Part shown: piece after piece, positions 47,416-56,632 of the stretch
Position numbering within the stretch: the stretch's first letter is position 1
Layout: the number at the start of each line of letters is the position of its first letter
NCBI RefSeq assembly: GCF_900277125.1
Contig: NZ_OPYN01000046.1
Coordinates: forward strand, 37,333 to 101,332
Length of the DNA: 64,000 bases
Origin: Pseudomonas inefficax
GTDB lineage: Bacteria; Pseudomonadota; Gammaproteobacteria; Pseudomonadales; Pseudomonadaceae
Reading direction: 5' to 3'
Notes under the pieces: generated by a model
Told to the model about the DNA's origin: nothing
The model's database searches: none
What the model saw: the letters and a program-made list of their open reading frames with translations, nothing else
Program-made: the position numbers and the translations under genes

Positions 47416-48272
47416 GTCAGGCAGTTTGTGCATTCGCCCGTCACCCACGTGGCGAAGCGCTGGCGCTTGCCGTTGTCTTCCAGTGGCTGGGGGCTGAGCA
47501 GATGGTAGGCCGAGCCGTCACGCACAAAGCCGAACGGTGCCTGCAACTGCCCGTTGTCGAGCTCGTCGCGCACCATGAGGGCTGAGGCAATGGCCAGGCC
47601 CAGGCCAGCGCTGGCGGCCTGGATAGACAGGTAGAAATGCTCGTAGTCGCTGCGCTCGGTGTGCCGGGCCTGCTGGCCGCTCAGGCGCAGCCAGTTGGGC
47701 CAGGCGCCGGGGCGGGTGGCGCTGTGCAGCAGGCGTTGGCCTTCGAGTTGGGTGGGGGCGGTGGGGCGGCAGACCGGGCCGATCCATTCGTCGCAGATCT
47801 TCTGGTTGTACAGCTGCTCGTCCCAGTGGAAGTCATCGCGGCGTATTGCCAGGTCGACACCACTGCGGGCGAAGTCCAGTGGCCCGCCCGCGGCCACCAG
47901 GTGCAACTGCAGGTCGGGATGTGCGGCATGGAAGCGGGGCAGGCGCGGAATCAGCCAGCGCATCGCGATGGTCGGCTCGCACGACAACACCAGCACGTTG
48001 TCGCGGGCCTGTTGTTGCAAGCGCTGCACGGCGCCTTCGAGCTGCTCGAAGATCGCCTGGGTGGTGCCCTGCAAGGCACGCCCGGCAGGGGTGAGGAAAA
48101 TGGCCCGGTTGCGGCGCTCGAACAACTCCACACCAAGGCTTTCTTCAAGCAGGCGCACCTGGCGGCTGACTGCGCCATGGGTGACATGCAGATGCTCGGC
48201 GGCGCGCACGAAGCTTTCGGTCTCGGCGGCTATGTCGAAGTAGCGGAAGGCGTTGAGTGGCGGCAGTTTCAT
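47355..48272 (-). CDS. LysR-family transcriptional regulator
   Basis: The 305-residue protein has an N-terminal winged HTH of the GcvA/TrpI type (LNAFRYFDIAAETESFVRAA, HVTHGAVSRQVRLLEESLGV, LFERRNRAIFLTPAGRAL) and a substrate-binding domain. It is divergent from the LysE-type exporter at 48519 and probably controls it; this is inference from layout. Its last 20 codons overlap the convergent peptidase gene. Confidence 0.92.
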   Translation of the reverse strand: MKLPPLNAFRYFDIAAETESFVRAAEHLHVTHGAVSRQVRLLEESLGVELFERRNRAIFLTPAGRALQGTTQAIFEQLEGAVQRLQQQARDNVLVLSCEPTIAMRWLIPRLPRFHAAHPDLQLHLVAAGGPLDFARSGVDLAIRRDDFHWDEQLYNQKICDEWIGPVCRPTAPTQLEGQRLLHSATRPGAWPNWLRLSGQQARHTERSDYEHFYLSIQAASAGLGLAIASALMVRDELDNGQLQAPFGFVRDGSAYHLLSPQPLEDNGKRQRFATWVTGECTNCLTHLGLIQNDEPARPSPPQVR

Positions 48273-48291
48273 GGCATTCCTTTATGCCTTT

Positions 48292-48393
48292 GCGGGCCTC
48301 TTCGCGGGTAAACCCGCTCCCACAGGTGATACGCACCCCTCGGGTTTGGTGAAGTCCCTGTGGGAGCGGGTTTACCCGCGAAGAGGCCCGCAC
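48292..48393. repeat. REP inverted pair
   Basis: TTCGCGGGTAAACCCGCTCC and TGTGGGAGCGGGTTTACCCG sit in the LysR/LysE divergent gap. Confidence 0.85.
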
Positions 48394-48518
48394 AGGTTCT
48401 ATATTTCTGTGAGGAAAGCTATCAGATTTGCCCCACTATAAATCGATTTTCCCCTATCCATAAGCTCTCGATAATTACCTGGTCTGTGCATTTCCATCGC
48501 CTATCGAGAGCCACCAGC

Positions 48519-49136
48519 ATGACCGAAATCATCGCCGTCGCCCTGTTCACCTTGCTCGCCGTCATCAGCCCCGGTGCTGACTTCGCCATGGTCACCCGCA
48601 GCAGTTATGCACAGGGTCGCAAGGCCGGGCTGGCTGCTGCCGTGGGTATTGCCCTGGGAGTGCAGGTGCACGTCCTGTACACGGTGCTGGGCATCGCGGT
48701 GATCATCAGCCAGAGCCCGACCCTGTTCCTGACCATGAAAGTGCTGGGCGCGGGTTATCTGGTCTACCTGGGCTACCAGTCACTGACCAACACCCGACGC
48801 ATCAGCCTCGACGGGGTTATCGCATCATCAGCCGCCAGCGTAACGCAGGCATTGCGCACGGGCTTTCTGACCAACGCCCTCAACCCCAAGACCATGCTGT
48901 TCGTCATCAGCGCCTTCACCCAGGTGGTGCAACCTGGCAGCTCGCTGGCGCTGGATTTTGCCTACGGCGCTTTCATGTCCGTTGCCCACTGGCTGTGGTT
49001 CAGCCTGGTGGCGGTGTTCTTCTCCAGTACGGCATTGCGCAAGGCGATGATCGAGCGGCAAAGGCTGGTGGACCGGGTAATCGGCCTGGCGCTGATCGGG
49101 TTGGGGCTGGCCGTGGCGGTAACCGGCATGCGTTGA
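48519..49136 (+). CDS. LysE/RhtB-family amino-acid exporter
   Basis: The 205-residue membrane protein has about six helices. It shows the family start TEIIAVALFTLLAVISPGAD (SPGPD-like motif), LGVQVHVLYTVLGIAVIISQ and TGFLTNALNPKTMLFVISAF (NPK motif). It exports amino acids or related metabolites; the substrate is unknown. The divergent LysR gene is its likely regulator. Confidence 0.92.
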   Translation: MTEIIAVALFTLLAVISPGADFAMVTRSSYAQGRKAGLAAAVGIALGVQVHVLYTVLGIAVIISQSPTLFLTMKVLGAGYLVYLGYQSLTNTRRISLDGVIASSAASVTQALRTGFLTNALNPKTMLFVISAFTQVVQPGSSLALDFAYGAFMSVAHWLWFSLVAVFFSSTALRKAMIERQRLVDRVIGLALIGLGLAVAVTGMR

Positions 49137-49200
49137 GCCGGCAACCGAATGCCCTGTGCAGGAAGGGGGCAGGGCTGTGGGGAATTTTTTGCAGGCAAAG

Positions 49201-49230
49201 AAAAAGGGCTTACCTTGCGGTAAGCCCTTC
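49201..49230 (-). terminator. Terminator of tRNA-Met
   Basis: Minus-strand AAGGGCTTACC-GCAA-GGTAAGCCCTT followed by TTTC, nine bases beyond the tRNA CCA end. Confidence 0.92.
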
Positions 49231-49238
49231 GTCTTGTT

Positions 49239-49315
49239 TGGTGGCTACACAGGGACTTGAACCCCGGACCCCAGCATTATGAATGCTATGCTCTAACCAA
49301 CTGAGCTATGTAGCC
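49239..49315 (-). tRNA. tRNA-Met (CAT), elongator type
   Basis: The 77-base cloverleaf is GGCTACA acceptor, D-arm AGCTCAGTTGGTTAGAGC, anticodon stem-loop GCATTCATAATGC with CAT, and T-arm GGGGTTCAAGTCCC. The 3' CCA is encoded. Confidence 0.96.
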
Positions 49316-49325
49316 GATGGCGCGC

Positions 49326-49354
49326 ATTATTCTCTTGAACGGCCCCCCTGTCAA
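49326..49354 (-). promoter_or_regulatory. Sigma70 promoter of tRNA-Met
   Basis: Minus-strand TTGACA (49354-49349), 17-base spacer, AATAAT (49331-49326), then a GC-rich discriminator (GCGCGCC) typical of stringently controlled stable-RNA promoters. Confidence 0.8.
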
Positions 49355-49391
49355 CACTCATTTCAAAAAAAATTTGCACGCTTTCAAAAAC

Positions 49392-49988
49392 TTAGCGGCC
49401 AGGCGCGGGTTCTGTCTTGCCCAACGGCATGTCGCCGGCTTTCAGCTGCCCGCTGCGCCAGCCATCGGCGGCCTTGAGGTCGGCTTTCTGCACCGGGCCG
49501 ATACGCGCGCCATCGAAGGTTACCCGCTCGCCCGCCGATACCATGCGCTGTTCGCCACCCTGGTTAACCATGGCCTTTCCGCTGAGCACCACCAGTTCGT
49601 CATGGCCGGCATGGCGGGCGACCTGCAGGCGAGTACCGAACACCTGGATGCGCGCGTCGCCCACTGCCACCTCCATGGCCCGGCCGTCGAGCGTCACCTC
49701 AAGGTACACCCGGCCCTGCACCAGGTGCAGCTGGCGCGTGCGCCCGCGCAGGTCAGCGTTCATAGCGCTGGCGCTGCCCAGGTGCAGGGTGGTGCCATCG
49801 GCCAGGCGGACACTGCGGCGTTCGCCTGTATCGGTGTGCAATTGGCTGCCCAGACGCTGCATCAGCGGCCAGTACAGGTAGACGGCGGTGCCCAGCCCCA
49901 GCAGGAACAGTAGCGCCAGCCATTTGCTCAAATGGCTGGCGCGCGTGGTGATCTGTCGTGGACGGGGGCGAGCAGGCATCGGGCTCAT
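49392..49988 (-). pseudogene. FecR-like protein lacking both ends
   Basis: The 198-residue product has a membrane helix (WLALLFLLGLGTAVYLYW) and a FecR domain (RRSVRLADGTTLHLGSASAM, RQLHLVQGRVYLEVTLDGRA, VFGTRLQVARH, VVLSGKAMVNQGGEQRMVSA). It begins without the usual ~70-residue cytoplasmic anti-sigma part and stops after WRSGQLKAGDMPLG, where complete FecR proteins continue for ~90 residues. No sigma or receptor gene is adjacent. The broken 3' end lies 76 bases from tRNA-Met. A truncated variant that still works cannot be excluded. Confidence 0.6.
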
Positions 49989-50055
49989 GAATTCGGTCTG
50001 CTCGCGGTGAGGGCTGTTTCGCCCAATGATTGCAGGGTATTGAGCCGAAGATGCT

Positions 50056-50076
50056 AATTATATTGAGAACCATTTA
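50056..50076. promoter_or_regulatory. Possible Fur site
   Basis: TATTGAGAACCATT resembles ATTGAGAACAATT before the fecI-type sigma gene at 57134. It lies upstream of the truncated fecR. Confidence 0.4.
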
Positions 50077-50170
50077 CAAGTACGCTGTCGCAGAGAATTA
50101 AAAAAGGTAGCTATGTATCTATTCGTTTCCCGATAATCGGATCCCAAACTACGGATGGAGATTCAGGCAC

Positions 50171-51385
50171 ATGGCTATCAGTAGCGCCTCTACGGCGCCA
50201 ACCGGTGCGACGACGAGCCAAGCCACGCCGCTGGTGATGCGCATCATCGGCTTTTGCGCCCTGGCGCACCTGATCAATGACCTGATCCAGTCGGTGCTGC
50301 CGGCGATCTACCCGATGCTCAAGGCCAACTACGACCTGAGTTTCGCCCAGATCGGCATGATCACGCTGACGTTCCAGATCACCGCCTCGCTGCTGCAGCC
50401 GTGGGTCGGCTTCTTCACCGATCGCCGACCGGCACCGAACCTGCTGCCGCTGGGCACCCTGTGTACCTTGGTGGGTATCGTGATGCTGGCCTTCGTCGGC
50501 AGCTTCCCCATGATTCTGCTGGCATCGGCGCTGGTGGGGATCGGCTCGTCGACCTTCCACCCGGAAACCTCGCGTATTGCGCGCCTGGCCTCGGGCGGGC
50601 GTTTTGGCCTGGCCCAGTCGACCTTCCAGGTCGGCGGCAACACCGGCTCTGCCCTGGGCCCACTGCTGGCGGCGGCCATTGTCATTCCGTTCGGTCAGAG
50701 CCACGTGGCCTGGTTCGGCCTGGCTGCGCTGTTCTTCCTCGGCGTCACCCTGATGCTGCGTGGCTGGTACAAGGAGCACCTGAACCAGGCCAAGGCGCGC
50801 AAGGCAGTGCAGGCGACCCATGGCATTTCCCGCGGGCGGGTGGTTGCGGCGCTGATCGTGCTGGGCCTGCTGGTGTTCTCCAAGTACTTCTACATGGCCA
50901 GCTTTACCAGCTACTTCACCTTTTACCTGATCGAGAAGTTCGATGTGTCGGTGGCCAGCTCGCAGCTGCACCTGTTCCTGTTCCTCGGTGCGGTGGCGGC
51001 GGGTACCTTCTTTGGCGGGCCGATCGGTGACCGCATCGGGCGCAAGGCCGTGATCTGGTTCTCGATCCTTGGCGTGGCGCCGTTTACCTTGGTATTGCCG
51101 TATGCCGACCTGTTCTGGACTACCGTGTTGAGCGTGGTGATCGGCTTTATCCTGGCCTCGGCGTTTTCCGCGATCGTGGTGTATGCGCAGGAGCTGGTGC
51201 CGGGCAGCGTGGGCATGATTGCCGGGATCTTCTTCGGGCTGATGTTTGGCTTTGGTGGCATCGGTGCGGCCTTGCTGGGGTATGTGGCGGACATGCGTGG
51301 CATCGAGTACGTGTACGAGGTGTGTTCGTTCCTGCCGTTGTTCGGGTTGTTGGCGGTGTTCTTGCCGAGTACCGGCAAGCGTTGA
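50171..51385 (+). CDS. fsr: Fosmidomycin-resistance-type MFS efflux pump
   Basis: The 404-residue protein has twelve helices and Fsr-like motifs: FCALAHLINDLIQSVLPAIY, GFFTDRRPAPNLLPLGTL, VGIGSSTFHPETSRIARLAS and FQVGGNTGSALGPLLAAAIV. Members export fosmidomycin and some dyes. The start MAISSASTAPTG at 50171 follows GGAG. Confidence 0.92.
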   Translation: MAISSASTAPTGATTSQATPLVMRIIGFCALAHLINDLIQSVLPAIYPMLKANYDLSFAQIGMITLTFQITASLLQPWVGFFTDRRPAPNLLPLGTLCTLVGIVMLAFVGSFPMILLASALVGIGSSTFHPETSRIARLASGGRFGLAQSTFQVGGNTGSALGPLLAAAIVIPFGQSHVAWFGLAALFFLGVTLMLRGWYKEHLNQAKARKAVQATHGISRGRVVAALIVLGLLVFSKYFYMASFTSYFTFYLIEKFDVSVASSQLHLFLFLGAVAAGTFFGGPIGDRIGRKAVIWFSILGVAPFTLVLPYADLFWTTVLSVVIGFILASAFSAIVVYAQELVPGSVGMIAGIFFGLMFGFGGIGAALLGYVADMRGIEYVYEVCSFLPLFGLLAVFLPSTGKR

Positions 51386-51390
51386 TATTG

Positions 51391-51500
51391 CCGGGGCTGC
51401 TTTGCAGCCCATTCGCAGCACAAGGCTGCTCCTACAAGGTGCACGCGGTCCGCTGTAGGAGCAGCCTTGTGCTGCGAATGGGCCTCGTAGAGGCCCTCGG
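51391..51500. repeat. REP inverted pair
   Basis: GGCTGCTTTGCAGCCCATTC and GTAGGAGCAGCCTTGTGCTG, after fsr. The following 290 bases up to 51793 hold one possible small ORF and the promoter of the next gene. Confidence 0.85.
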
Positions 51501-51571
51501 CATTTGACGACCCAGCCTGCAGTGGCCTAGAGTCCGCCCTTTCTCCAACCACCTGCGTAGTAGCCAAAGCA

Positions 51572-51709
51572 ATGTGCCGTACCCAGTCCCTGCCAAACGC
51601 CCGCCAGCCTGCCTTCCAGGCCCTGCGTCGTGCGTGGCCGAGCGATACGGTGCTCAAGCGTCGCCGCAGCGTGCTGTTTGCCTTCACCTTCTCGCCACAC
51701 CTCGCTTGA
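51572..51709 (+). CDS. Possible 45-codon leader ORF
   Basis: ATG 51572 gives MCRTQSLPNARQPAFQALRR and a further 25 basic residues, ending TGA at 51709, 84 bases before the MFS gene. Base composition is coding-like, but there is no clear ribosome site and no homologue that I know. Confidence 0.25.
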   Translation: MCRTQSLPNARQPAFQALRRAWPSDTVLKRRRSVLFAFTFSPHLA

Positions 51710-51792
51710 ACTGATCTGCGCTTTCGCGTCGCTCGCCGCCCTGGCGTGCGCGCCTGTGTCTGCACGTCTTTTCGGTTTGCAAGGAGTGGTAC

Positions 51793-52950
51793 ATGAACAT
51801 GCGTTTTCTGGCGGGCTTGTTGTTCGCCGTTTCGGTCGTGGGTTTCAGTCTGGGGGCCAGCCTGCCGCTGGTGTCGTTGCGCCTGCATGAAGCCGGTGCG
51901 AGCACCCTGGAAATCGGCATCATCTCGGCCATACCCGCTGCGGGCATGATGCTCTCGGCGTTCCTGGTCGACGCCTGCTGTCGCCACCTCACCCGGCGCA
52001 CCATCTACCTGCTGTGCTTCAGCCTGTGCACGCTCAGCATCGCCTTGCTCGAGTCTGCGTTCGGTTCGCTGTGGCAGTTGGCGCTGCTGCGCCTGGGCCT
52101 GGGGTTGGGCATGGGTATTGCCATCATCCTTGGCGAGTCGTGGGTCAACGAGCTGTGCCCGGAGCACAACCGCGGCAAGATCATGGCCCTCTACGCCACC
52201 AGCTTCACCGGCTTCCAGGTGCTCGGCCCGGCCATGCTGGCAGTGCTGGGCGCCGACAGCCCGTGGATAACTGGTGTGGTCACCGCCTGTTATGGCCTGG
52301 CGCTGCTGTGCATCGTGCTGACCGTGCCCAACGACCATGTGGAACATGAAGAAGGTGAAAAGAGCTTCGGCCTGGCTGGTTTCTTCCGTGTGGCGCCGGC
52401 GTTGTGCGTGGCGGTGCTGTTCTTCTCGTTCTTCGATGCCGTGGTGCTGTCGCTGCTGCCGGTGTATGCCACCAGCCATGGCTTTGCCGTGGGCGTGGCG
52501 GCGCTGATGGTGACCGTGGTGTTTGCCGGTGACATGTTGTTCCAGTTGCCGCTTGGCTGGCTGGCCGACCGGGTGGAGCGCACCGGGCTGCACCTGGTGT
52601 GCGGGCTGCTGGCGATGGCGATCGGTATCGGCCTGCCCTGGCTGCTGAACCTGACCTGGTTGCTGTGGCCGCTGCTGGTGCTGCTGGGCGCTGTGGCAGG
52701 GGGCATCTATACCCTGGCGCTGGTGCTGATCGGGCAGCGCTTCAAGGGGCAGGACCTGGTTACCGCCAATGCCAGCGTGGGCTTGCTGTGGGGTGTGGGC
52801 AGCCTGGTCGGGCCGCTGGTCAGCGGTGCGGCGATGGATGTGGCGCCGCATGGTCTGCCCATCGCGCTTGCGTTGATGGCCGGGTTGTTCGTGTGCTTTG
52901 CCCGGCAGTCGTACCGACGCGCGGGGCGGTTGCGGGCGGTGGCGGACTGA
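51793..52950 (+). CDS. MFS transporter (YcaD-like)
   Basis: The 385-residue protein has twelve predicted helices (LAGLLFAVSVVGFSLGASLP, LALLRLGLGLGMGIAIILGE, LLALMAGLFV-type last helix) and the MFS central loop rich in charges (NDHVEHEEGEKSF). The GESWVNELCPEHNRGKIMAL motif fits the YcaD group. The substrate is unknown. AAGGAG precedes the ATG. Confidence 0.88.
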   Translation: MNMRFLAGLLFAVSVVGFSLGASLPLVSLRLHEAGASTLEIGIISAIPAAGMMLSAFLVDACCRHLTRRTIYLLCFSLCTLSIALLESAFGSLWQLALLRLGLGLGMGIAIILGESWVNELCPEHNRGKIMALYATSFTGFQVLGPAMLAVLGADSPWITGVVTACYGLALLCIVLTVPNDHVEHEEGEKSFGLAGFFRVAPALCVAVLFFSFFDAVVLSLLPVYATSHGFAVGVAALMVTVVFAGDMLFQLPLGWLADRVERTGLHLVCGLLAMAIGIGLPWLLNLTWLLWPLLVLLGAVAGGIYTLALVLIGQRFKGQDLVTANASVGLLWGVGSLVGPLVSGAAMDVAPHGLPIALALMAGLFVCFARQSYRRAGRLRAVAD

Positions 52951-52974
52951 GGCCTTCCTGGCGTGCGCAATACA

Positions 52975-53094
52975 TGTGGGAGCGGCCTTGTGTCGCGAAA
53001 GGGCCGCAAAGCGGCCCCAAAAATCTATCCGGCGCAGTTGAAACCCTGGGGCCGCATCGCGGCCCTTTCGCGACACAAGGCCGCTCCCACAAGG
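52975..53094. repeat. REP inverted pair
   Basis: TGTGGGAGCGGCCTTGTGTC and its inverse near 53075 lie between convergent genes. Confidence 0.85.
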
Positions 53095-53110
53095 CGACCG
53101 TGTTGCTCTG

Positions 53111-55579
53111 TCAGAAACTCCCGCGCAAGGTCACCGACACATTGCGCGGCTCGCCCCAGTAGTACCCCGTCGCCGTGGTGCCGATCTGTCGGTAGTACTT
53201 CTTGTCGAAGATGTTGTTGGCGTTCAGTTGTACTGAGTAGTTGTCGTTGATGCGATACCCGAGCATGCCGTTGTATACCGCATACCCCGCCTGGGTCGCC
53301 TTGGCCGTGCCGCTTTCTGAATAGATGTCGCTCTGCGCCTGCACGCCGCCGCCAATGGTCCAGGCATCCAGCGTGCCCGGCAGGCGGTAGCTGGTGAACA
53401 GCCGCAGCATGTGCTCCGGGTCGGTGGTGCGGATCGCGTTGCCATTGGTGGCTGCCGAGTTTTTCAGGTACTCGGTGGTGTTGTAGGTGTAGCCACCGGT
53501 GACCTGCCAGCCCGGCAGCACTTCGCCGGAAATCTCCAGGTCGATGCCCTCGCTGCGGCTCTTGCCCGAGGCGATCTTGCAGCGGCCGGTGGTGCCGTTG
53601 CAGCCGATTGGCGTGGACAGGTCATCCACCGGCGTACCGACCTGGTTGATACGGAAAAACGCCAGGCTGGTGTTCAGCCGGCCATCGTAGAACTCGCCCT
53701 TGATACCCGTTTCGTAGGCTTCGCCGATGATCGGGTCGAGCACCGAGTTGTTCTTGTCCACCACCGTTTGCGGGCTGAATATCTCGGTGTAGCTGGCATA
53801 CACGCTGAAGTGGTCATCCAGGTCGTAGATAAGCGCCGCATACGGCACGATCTTCTCGTCGACGCTGAACTTGCCGTTGGCACCGGTGTTGTTTTCCTGT
53901 TCGTAGTCATACCAGTTGGCCCGTGCGCCGATGATCGCGGTCAGCGGTTCGGCCAGCGAGATGCGCCAGGTGGCATGCGCCGCTTGCTGGGTGGTACGGG
54001 TGCGCACCGGATGCGCGGTGATGTCGATGTCCGGTTCGGGCAGGCTGGTTTTCGGGTCCCAGTAGCGGATGTCGTACAGCCCGGAAATCACCCGGTTGGT
54101 GGCCGAAGCGTAGGAGTCGTTGCGAATCCGTTCGACGCCGACCATCAGCTCGTGGGTGCGGCCAAACAGGTCGAACGGGCCGTTGAGGGTGGCGCTCAGG
54201 TTGTTCTGCAGGCTCTCGCCGCCGTCGCCTTCGGTAACCTGATATTGCATCAGGTACGGGTTGCCGCTGGGGTTCAGGTTGGCCGGTGCGCGTTCCATGT
54301 AGGTTTGCTTGAAGCCATGGTCATCCAGCTCGAAGTGGGTACGCAGGGCCATCAGCTTCAGGGTCCAGTCGTTGTCGAAGCGGTGTTCCAGTTCGGCAAA
54401 GGTGTTCAGGTTGCTGCGGTCCCAGCGGTTCCAGTCGGCGCCCAGGTAGGTGCTGCGTCCGAAAGGCAAGGGGGCGCCGCTGGCGTCGGCGGGCAGGTTG
54501 CCCCAGGCTCCGGTGGCGTCGAGCTTGGTCCATTCGACACCGGTGGTCAGCGTGGTGCTGTCGTCCAGGTCGAAGGCCAGCGAGCCGCCGAACGCTTCCT
54601 TGCGCTCCATGCGCGAGTCCTGGAACAGGTCGCGGTCGTCATGCACGGCGATCACCCGCCCGCGTACGTTGCCGGTTTCGGTCAGCGGGCCGGAGATATC
54701 GGCCACGTAGCGCTGGGCATTCCACGAGCCCAGGGTCACGCTGCCCGTAGCCTGGAAGTCATGGGTCGGGCGCTTGCGCACCAGGTTCACCGTGCCCGAC
54801 GGGTTGCCGGCGCCACGCAGCATGCCGGTGGCGCCGCGCAGCACTTCAGCGCGGTCGATGAACGCCGAGTCGGTCTGGATGAACGAACCGCCACCGCTGC
54901 TCTGCACCACGGTGGCGCCGTCGTACTGGATGGCATCGATGGCAAAGCCGCGCGAGTAGTACTGCACCCGCTCGCTGTCGGTGTAGTTGACCACCACGCC
55001 GGGTGTCTGCTCCAGCAGGTTGGTCAGGTTGGTGATGTTCTGGTCATCGATGCGCTGGCGGGTTATCACGCTGACCGATTGCGGGGTGTGGCGCAGGGTT
55101 TGCGGCATCTTGCCGATGGTCACTTCGCCGGTAGTGTAGGAGCCGGTGTGCTCGGTGGTTTCGCCCAGGCGGTCGCTGGAAATACTGGTAGCGCCCAGCT
55201 CAAGGGCGTTTCCCACATCCAGCGCCGGCATCAGCAGGAAGCTGGTTGCGCTTTCCTGCTGGACCTGCACGTTGCTGCCCTGCAACAGGATCGACAGCGC
55301 CCCCGCACCGTCATGTCGGCCCTGTACGCCGCGGGTGGTCTTGCCCTGCAGGCTGTTCGCGTCGAACGACAGGTTCAGGCCGCCCTGGCGGGCCAACTGG
55401 TCCAGCGCCGGAGCCAGCGGGCCGGCCGGGATGTTCCAGTCGGTCTGCTGGCTCTGGCTGGCCGCTGCAGCCTGGGCCATGACCGGCAAGGTGCCGCCAG
55501 CTGCCAGGCCAAGGCCGAACACGGCCGCGCGTACGGCACGGCGCAGCCTGTCGTTGCGAGGGGAACACGGGGCAATCAT
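53111..55579 (-). CDS. TonB-dependent siderophore receptor with signalling (STN) domain
   Basis: The 822-residue outer-membrane receptor has a signal peptide ending near VMAQAAA and an STN/secretin signalling domain (NIPAGPLAPALDQLARQGGL). A plug follows (MPQTLRHTPQSVSVITRQRI, EVLRGATGMLRGAGNPSGTV), then a 22-strand barrel ending in NVSVTLRGSF with terminal Phe. The STN domain talks to the FecR-type anti-sigma at 55676, placing this in a cell-surface signalling loop. It resembles ferric-pyoverdine or ferrioxamine receptors; the ligand is unknown. AGGAGCG precedes ATG 55579. Confidence 0.93.
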   Translation of the reverse strand: MIAPCSPRNDRLRRAVRAAVFGLGLAAGGTLPVMAQAAAASQSQQTDWNIPAGPLAPALDQLARQGGLNLSFDANSLQGKTTRGVQGRHDGAGALSILLQGSNVQVQQESATSFLLMPALDVGNALELGATSISSDRLGETTEHTGSYTTGEVTIGKMPQTLRHTPQSVSVITRQRIDDQNITNLTNLLEQTPGVVVNYTDSERVQYYSRGFAIDAIQYDGATVVQSSGGGSFIQTDSAFIDRAEVLRGATGMLRGAGNPSGTVNLVRKRPTHDFQATGSVTLGSWNAQRYVADISGPLTETGNVRGRVIAVHDDRDLFQDSRMERKEAFGGSLAFDLDDSTTLTTGVEWTKLDATGAWGNLPADASGAPLPFGRSTYLGADWNRWDRSNLNTFAELEHRFDNDWTLKLMALRTHFELDDHGFKQTYMERAPANLNPSGNPYLMQYQVTEGDGGESLQNNLSATLNGPFDLFGRTHELMVGVERIRNDSYASATNRVISGLYDIRYWDPKTSLPEPDIDITAHPVRTRTTQQAAHATWRISLAEPLTAIIGARANWYDYEQENNTGANGKFSVDEKIVPYAALIYDLDDHFSVYASYTEIFSPQTVVDKNNSVLDPIIGEAYETGIKGEFYDGRLNTSLAFFRINQVGTPVDDLSTPIGCNGTTGRCKIASGKSRSEGIDLEISGEVLPGWQVTGGYTYNTTEYLKNSAATNGNAIRTTDPEHMLRLFTSYRLPGTLDAWTIGGGVQAQSDIYSESGTAKATQAGYAVYNGMLGYRINDNYSVQLNANNIFDKKYYRQIGTTATGYYWGEPRNVSVTLRGSF

Positions 55580-55675
55580 GAAGCGCTCCTGAAGGTTGTG
55601 AAGACCACTTTTCGGGTTTTGTTCCTTCAGGCCGGACGAGAATGAGATTCCACCTCATTTATTTTCGAGAATTTT

Positions 55676-56632
55676 TCAGGCCGCACCGATGCTCACCCAA
55701 TAACGCGTGCGGTATTCGACCCGCACAGGCAGGCTGCGGGTTAGCAGTTGCAGGATCTGCCCGGTGTCGGCCAGCTGGTAGGTACCAGATACCTTCAGCT
55801 CTGCCACTTCGGGGGCGCAGCGCAGCAGGCCTGGGCGGTAGCGCGCCACTTCGGCGATGAACTCGCCCAGCGGCATCTGCTGCACGCTGAGCACGCCGTC
55901 GGTCCAGCCCCAGGGGTCGCTGTGCAGCGTCACCGCCTGGAAGCTGCCACTGGCCCACACCTGCAAGGTTTCGCCTGGCAGCACCCGGCGTGGCGAGGCC
56001 GAGGAGGGGAACAGCGTGACGTCGCCCCGGCGTACCGCCAGCAACAGGCCCTGGTCGTTCTCGCGCAGCAGCAGGTGGCTGTCGAGAGTGGCCAGTTGGC
56101 CAATGCGTGTGTCGATGCGGAACGGGCGGTTGTCGTTGGGGTTGCTGTCCAGGCTCACCTCGCCACGCACCAGTTGCAGCCTGCGCTGCTCGGCGCTGTA
56201 ACTCAGGTCGATGGCGCTGGCGGTATTGAGCTGGATGCGGCTGCCATCGCTGCCTTGCAACCGGCGGCGCTCGCCGGTGGCAGTGCTGCTGTCGGCAAGC
56301 AGTTGGGGTATGCCCAACGGCTCGCGCGCGGCCCAGCCCAGGCTGCCGCCCACGGCCAGCACGGCCAGCAGCTTGAGGTGGTCACGGCGGCTGATGCGCT
56401 GGCGCTGGCTGGCATCCAGAGTGCGCCGGCTCAAGGCCTTGGGCAGCCCGGCCAGTTCGTCACCGAGGTGGCTGACCCGCTGCCAAGCCAAGGGATTGTG
56501 CGGATGGCTGGCCAGCCAGTGCTGGAACTGTTGCTCGGTACGCGGACAGGGGCTGTCGAAGCGCAATTTCACTAGCCAGTCGATGGCCTGGTCGACCTGC
56601 GCCTGCGCGGGCGCGCTGTCAGGCGTCGGCAT
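55676..56632 (-). CDS. FecR-family anti-sigma regulator
   Basis: The 318-residue protein has an N-terminal cytoplasmic DUF4880-like part (AIDWLVKLRFDSPCPRTEQQ, HNPLAWQRVSHLGDELAGLP), one membrane segment (LKLLAVLAVGGSLGW) and a periplasmic FecR domain (RRRLQGSDGSRIQLNTASAI, RRGDVTLFPSSASPRRVLPG). It senses the receptor and controls the sigma factor encoded just upstream. ATG 56632 overlaps the sigma stop by 14 bases. Confidence 0.93.
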   Translation of the reverse strand: MPTPDSAPAQAQVDQAIDWLVKLRFDSPCPRTEQQFQHWLASHPHNPLAWQRVSHLGDELAGLPKALSRRTLDASQRQRISRRDHLKLLAVLAVGGSLGWAAREPLGIPQLLADSSTATGERRRLQGSDGSRIQLNTASAIDLSYSAEQRRLQLVRGEVSLDSNPNDNRPFRIDTRIGQLATLDSHLLLRENDQGLLLAVRRGDVTLFPSSASPRRVLPGETLQVWASGSFQAVTLHSDPWGWTDGVLSVQQMPLGEFIAEVARYRPGLLRCAPEVAELKVSGTYQLADTGQILQLLTRSLPVRVEYRTRYWVSIGAA

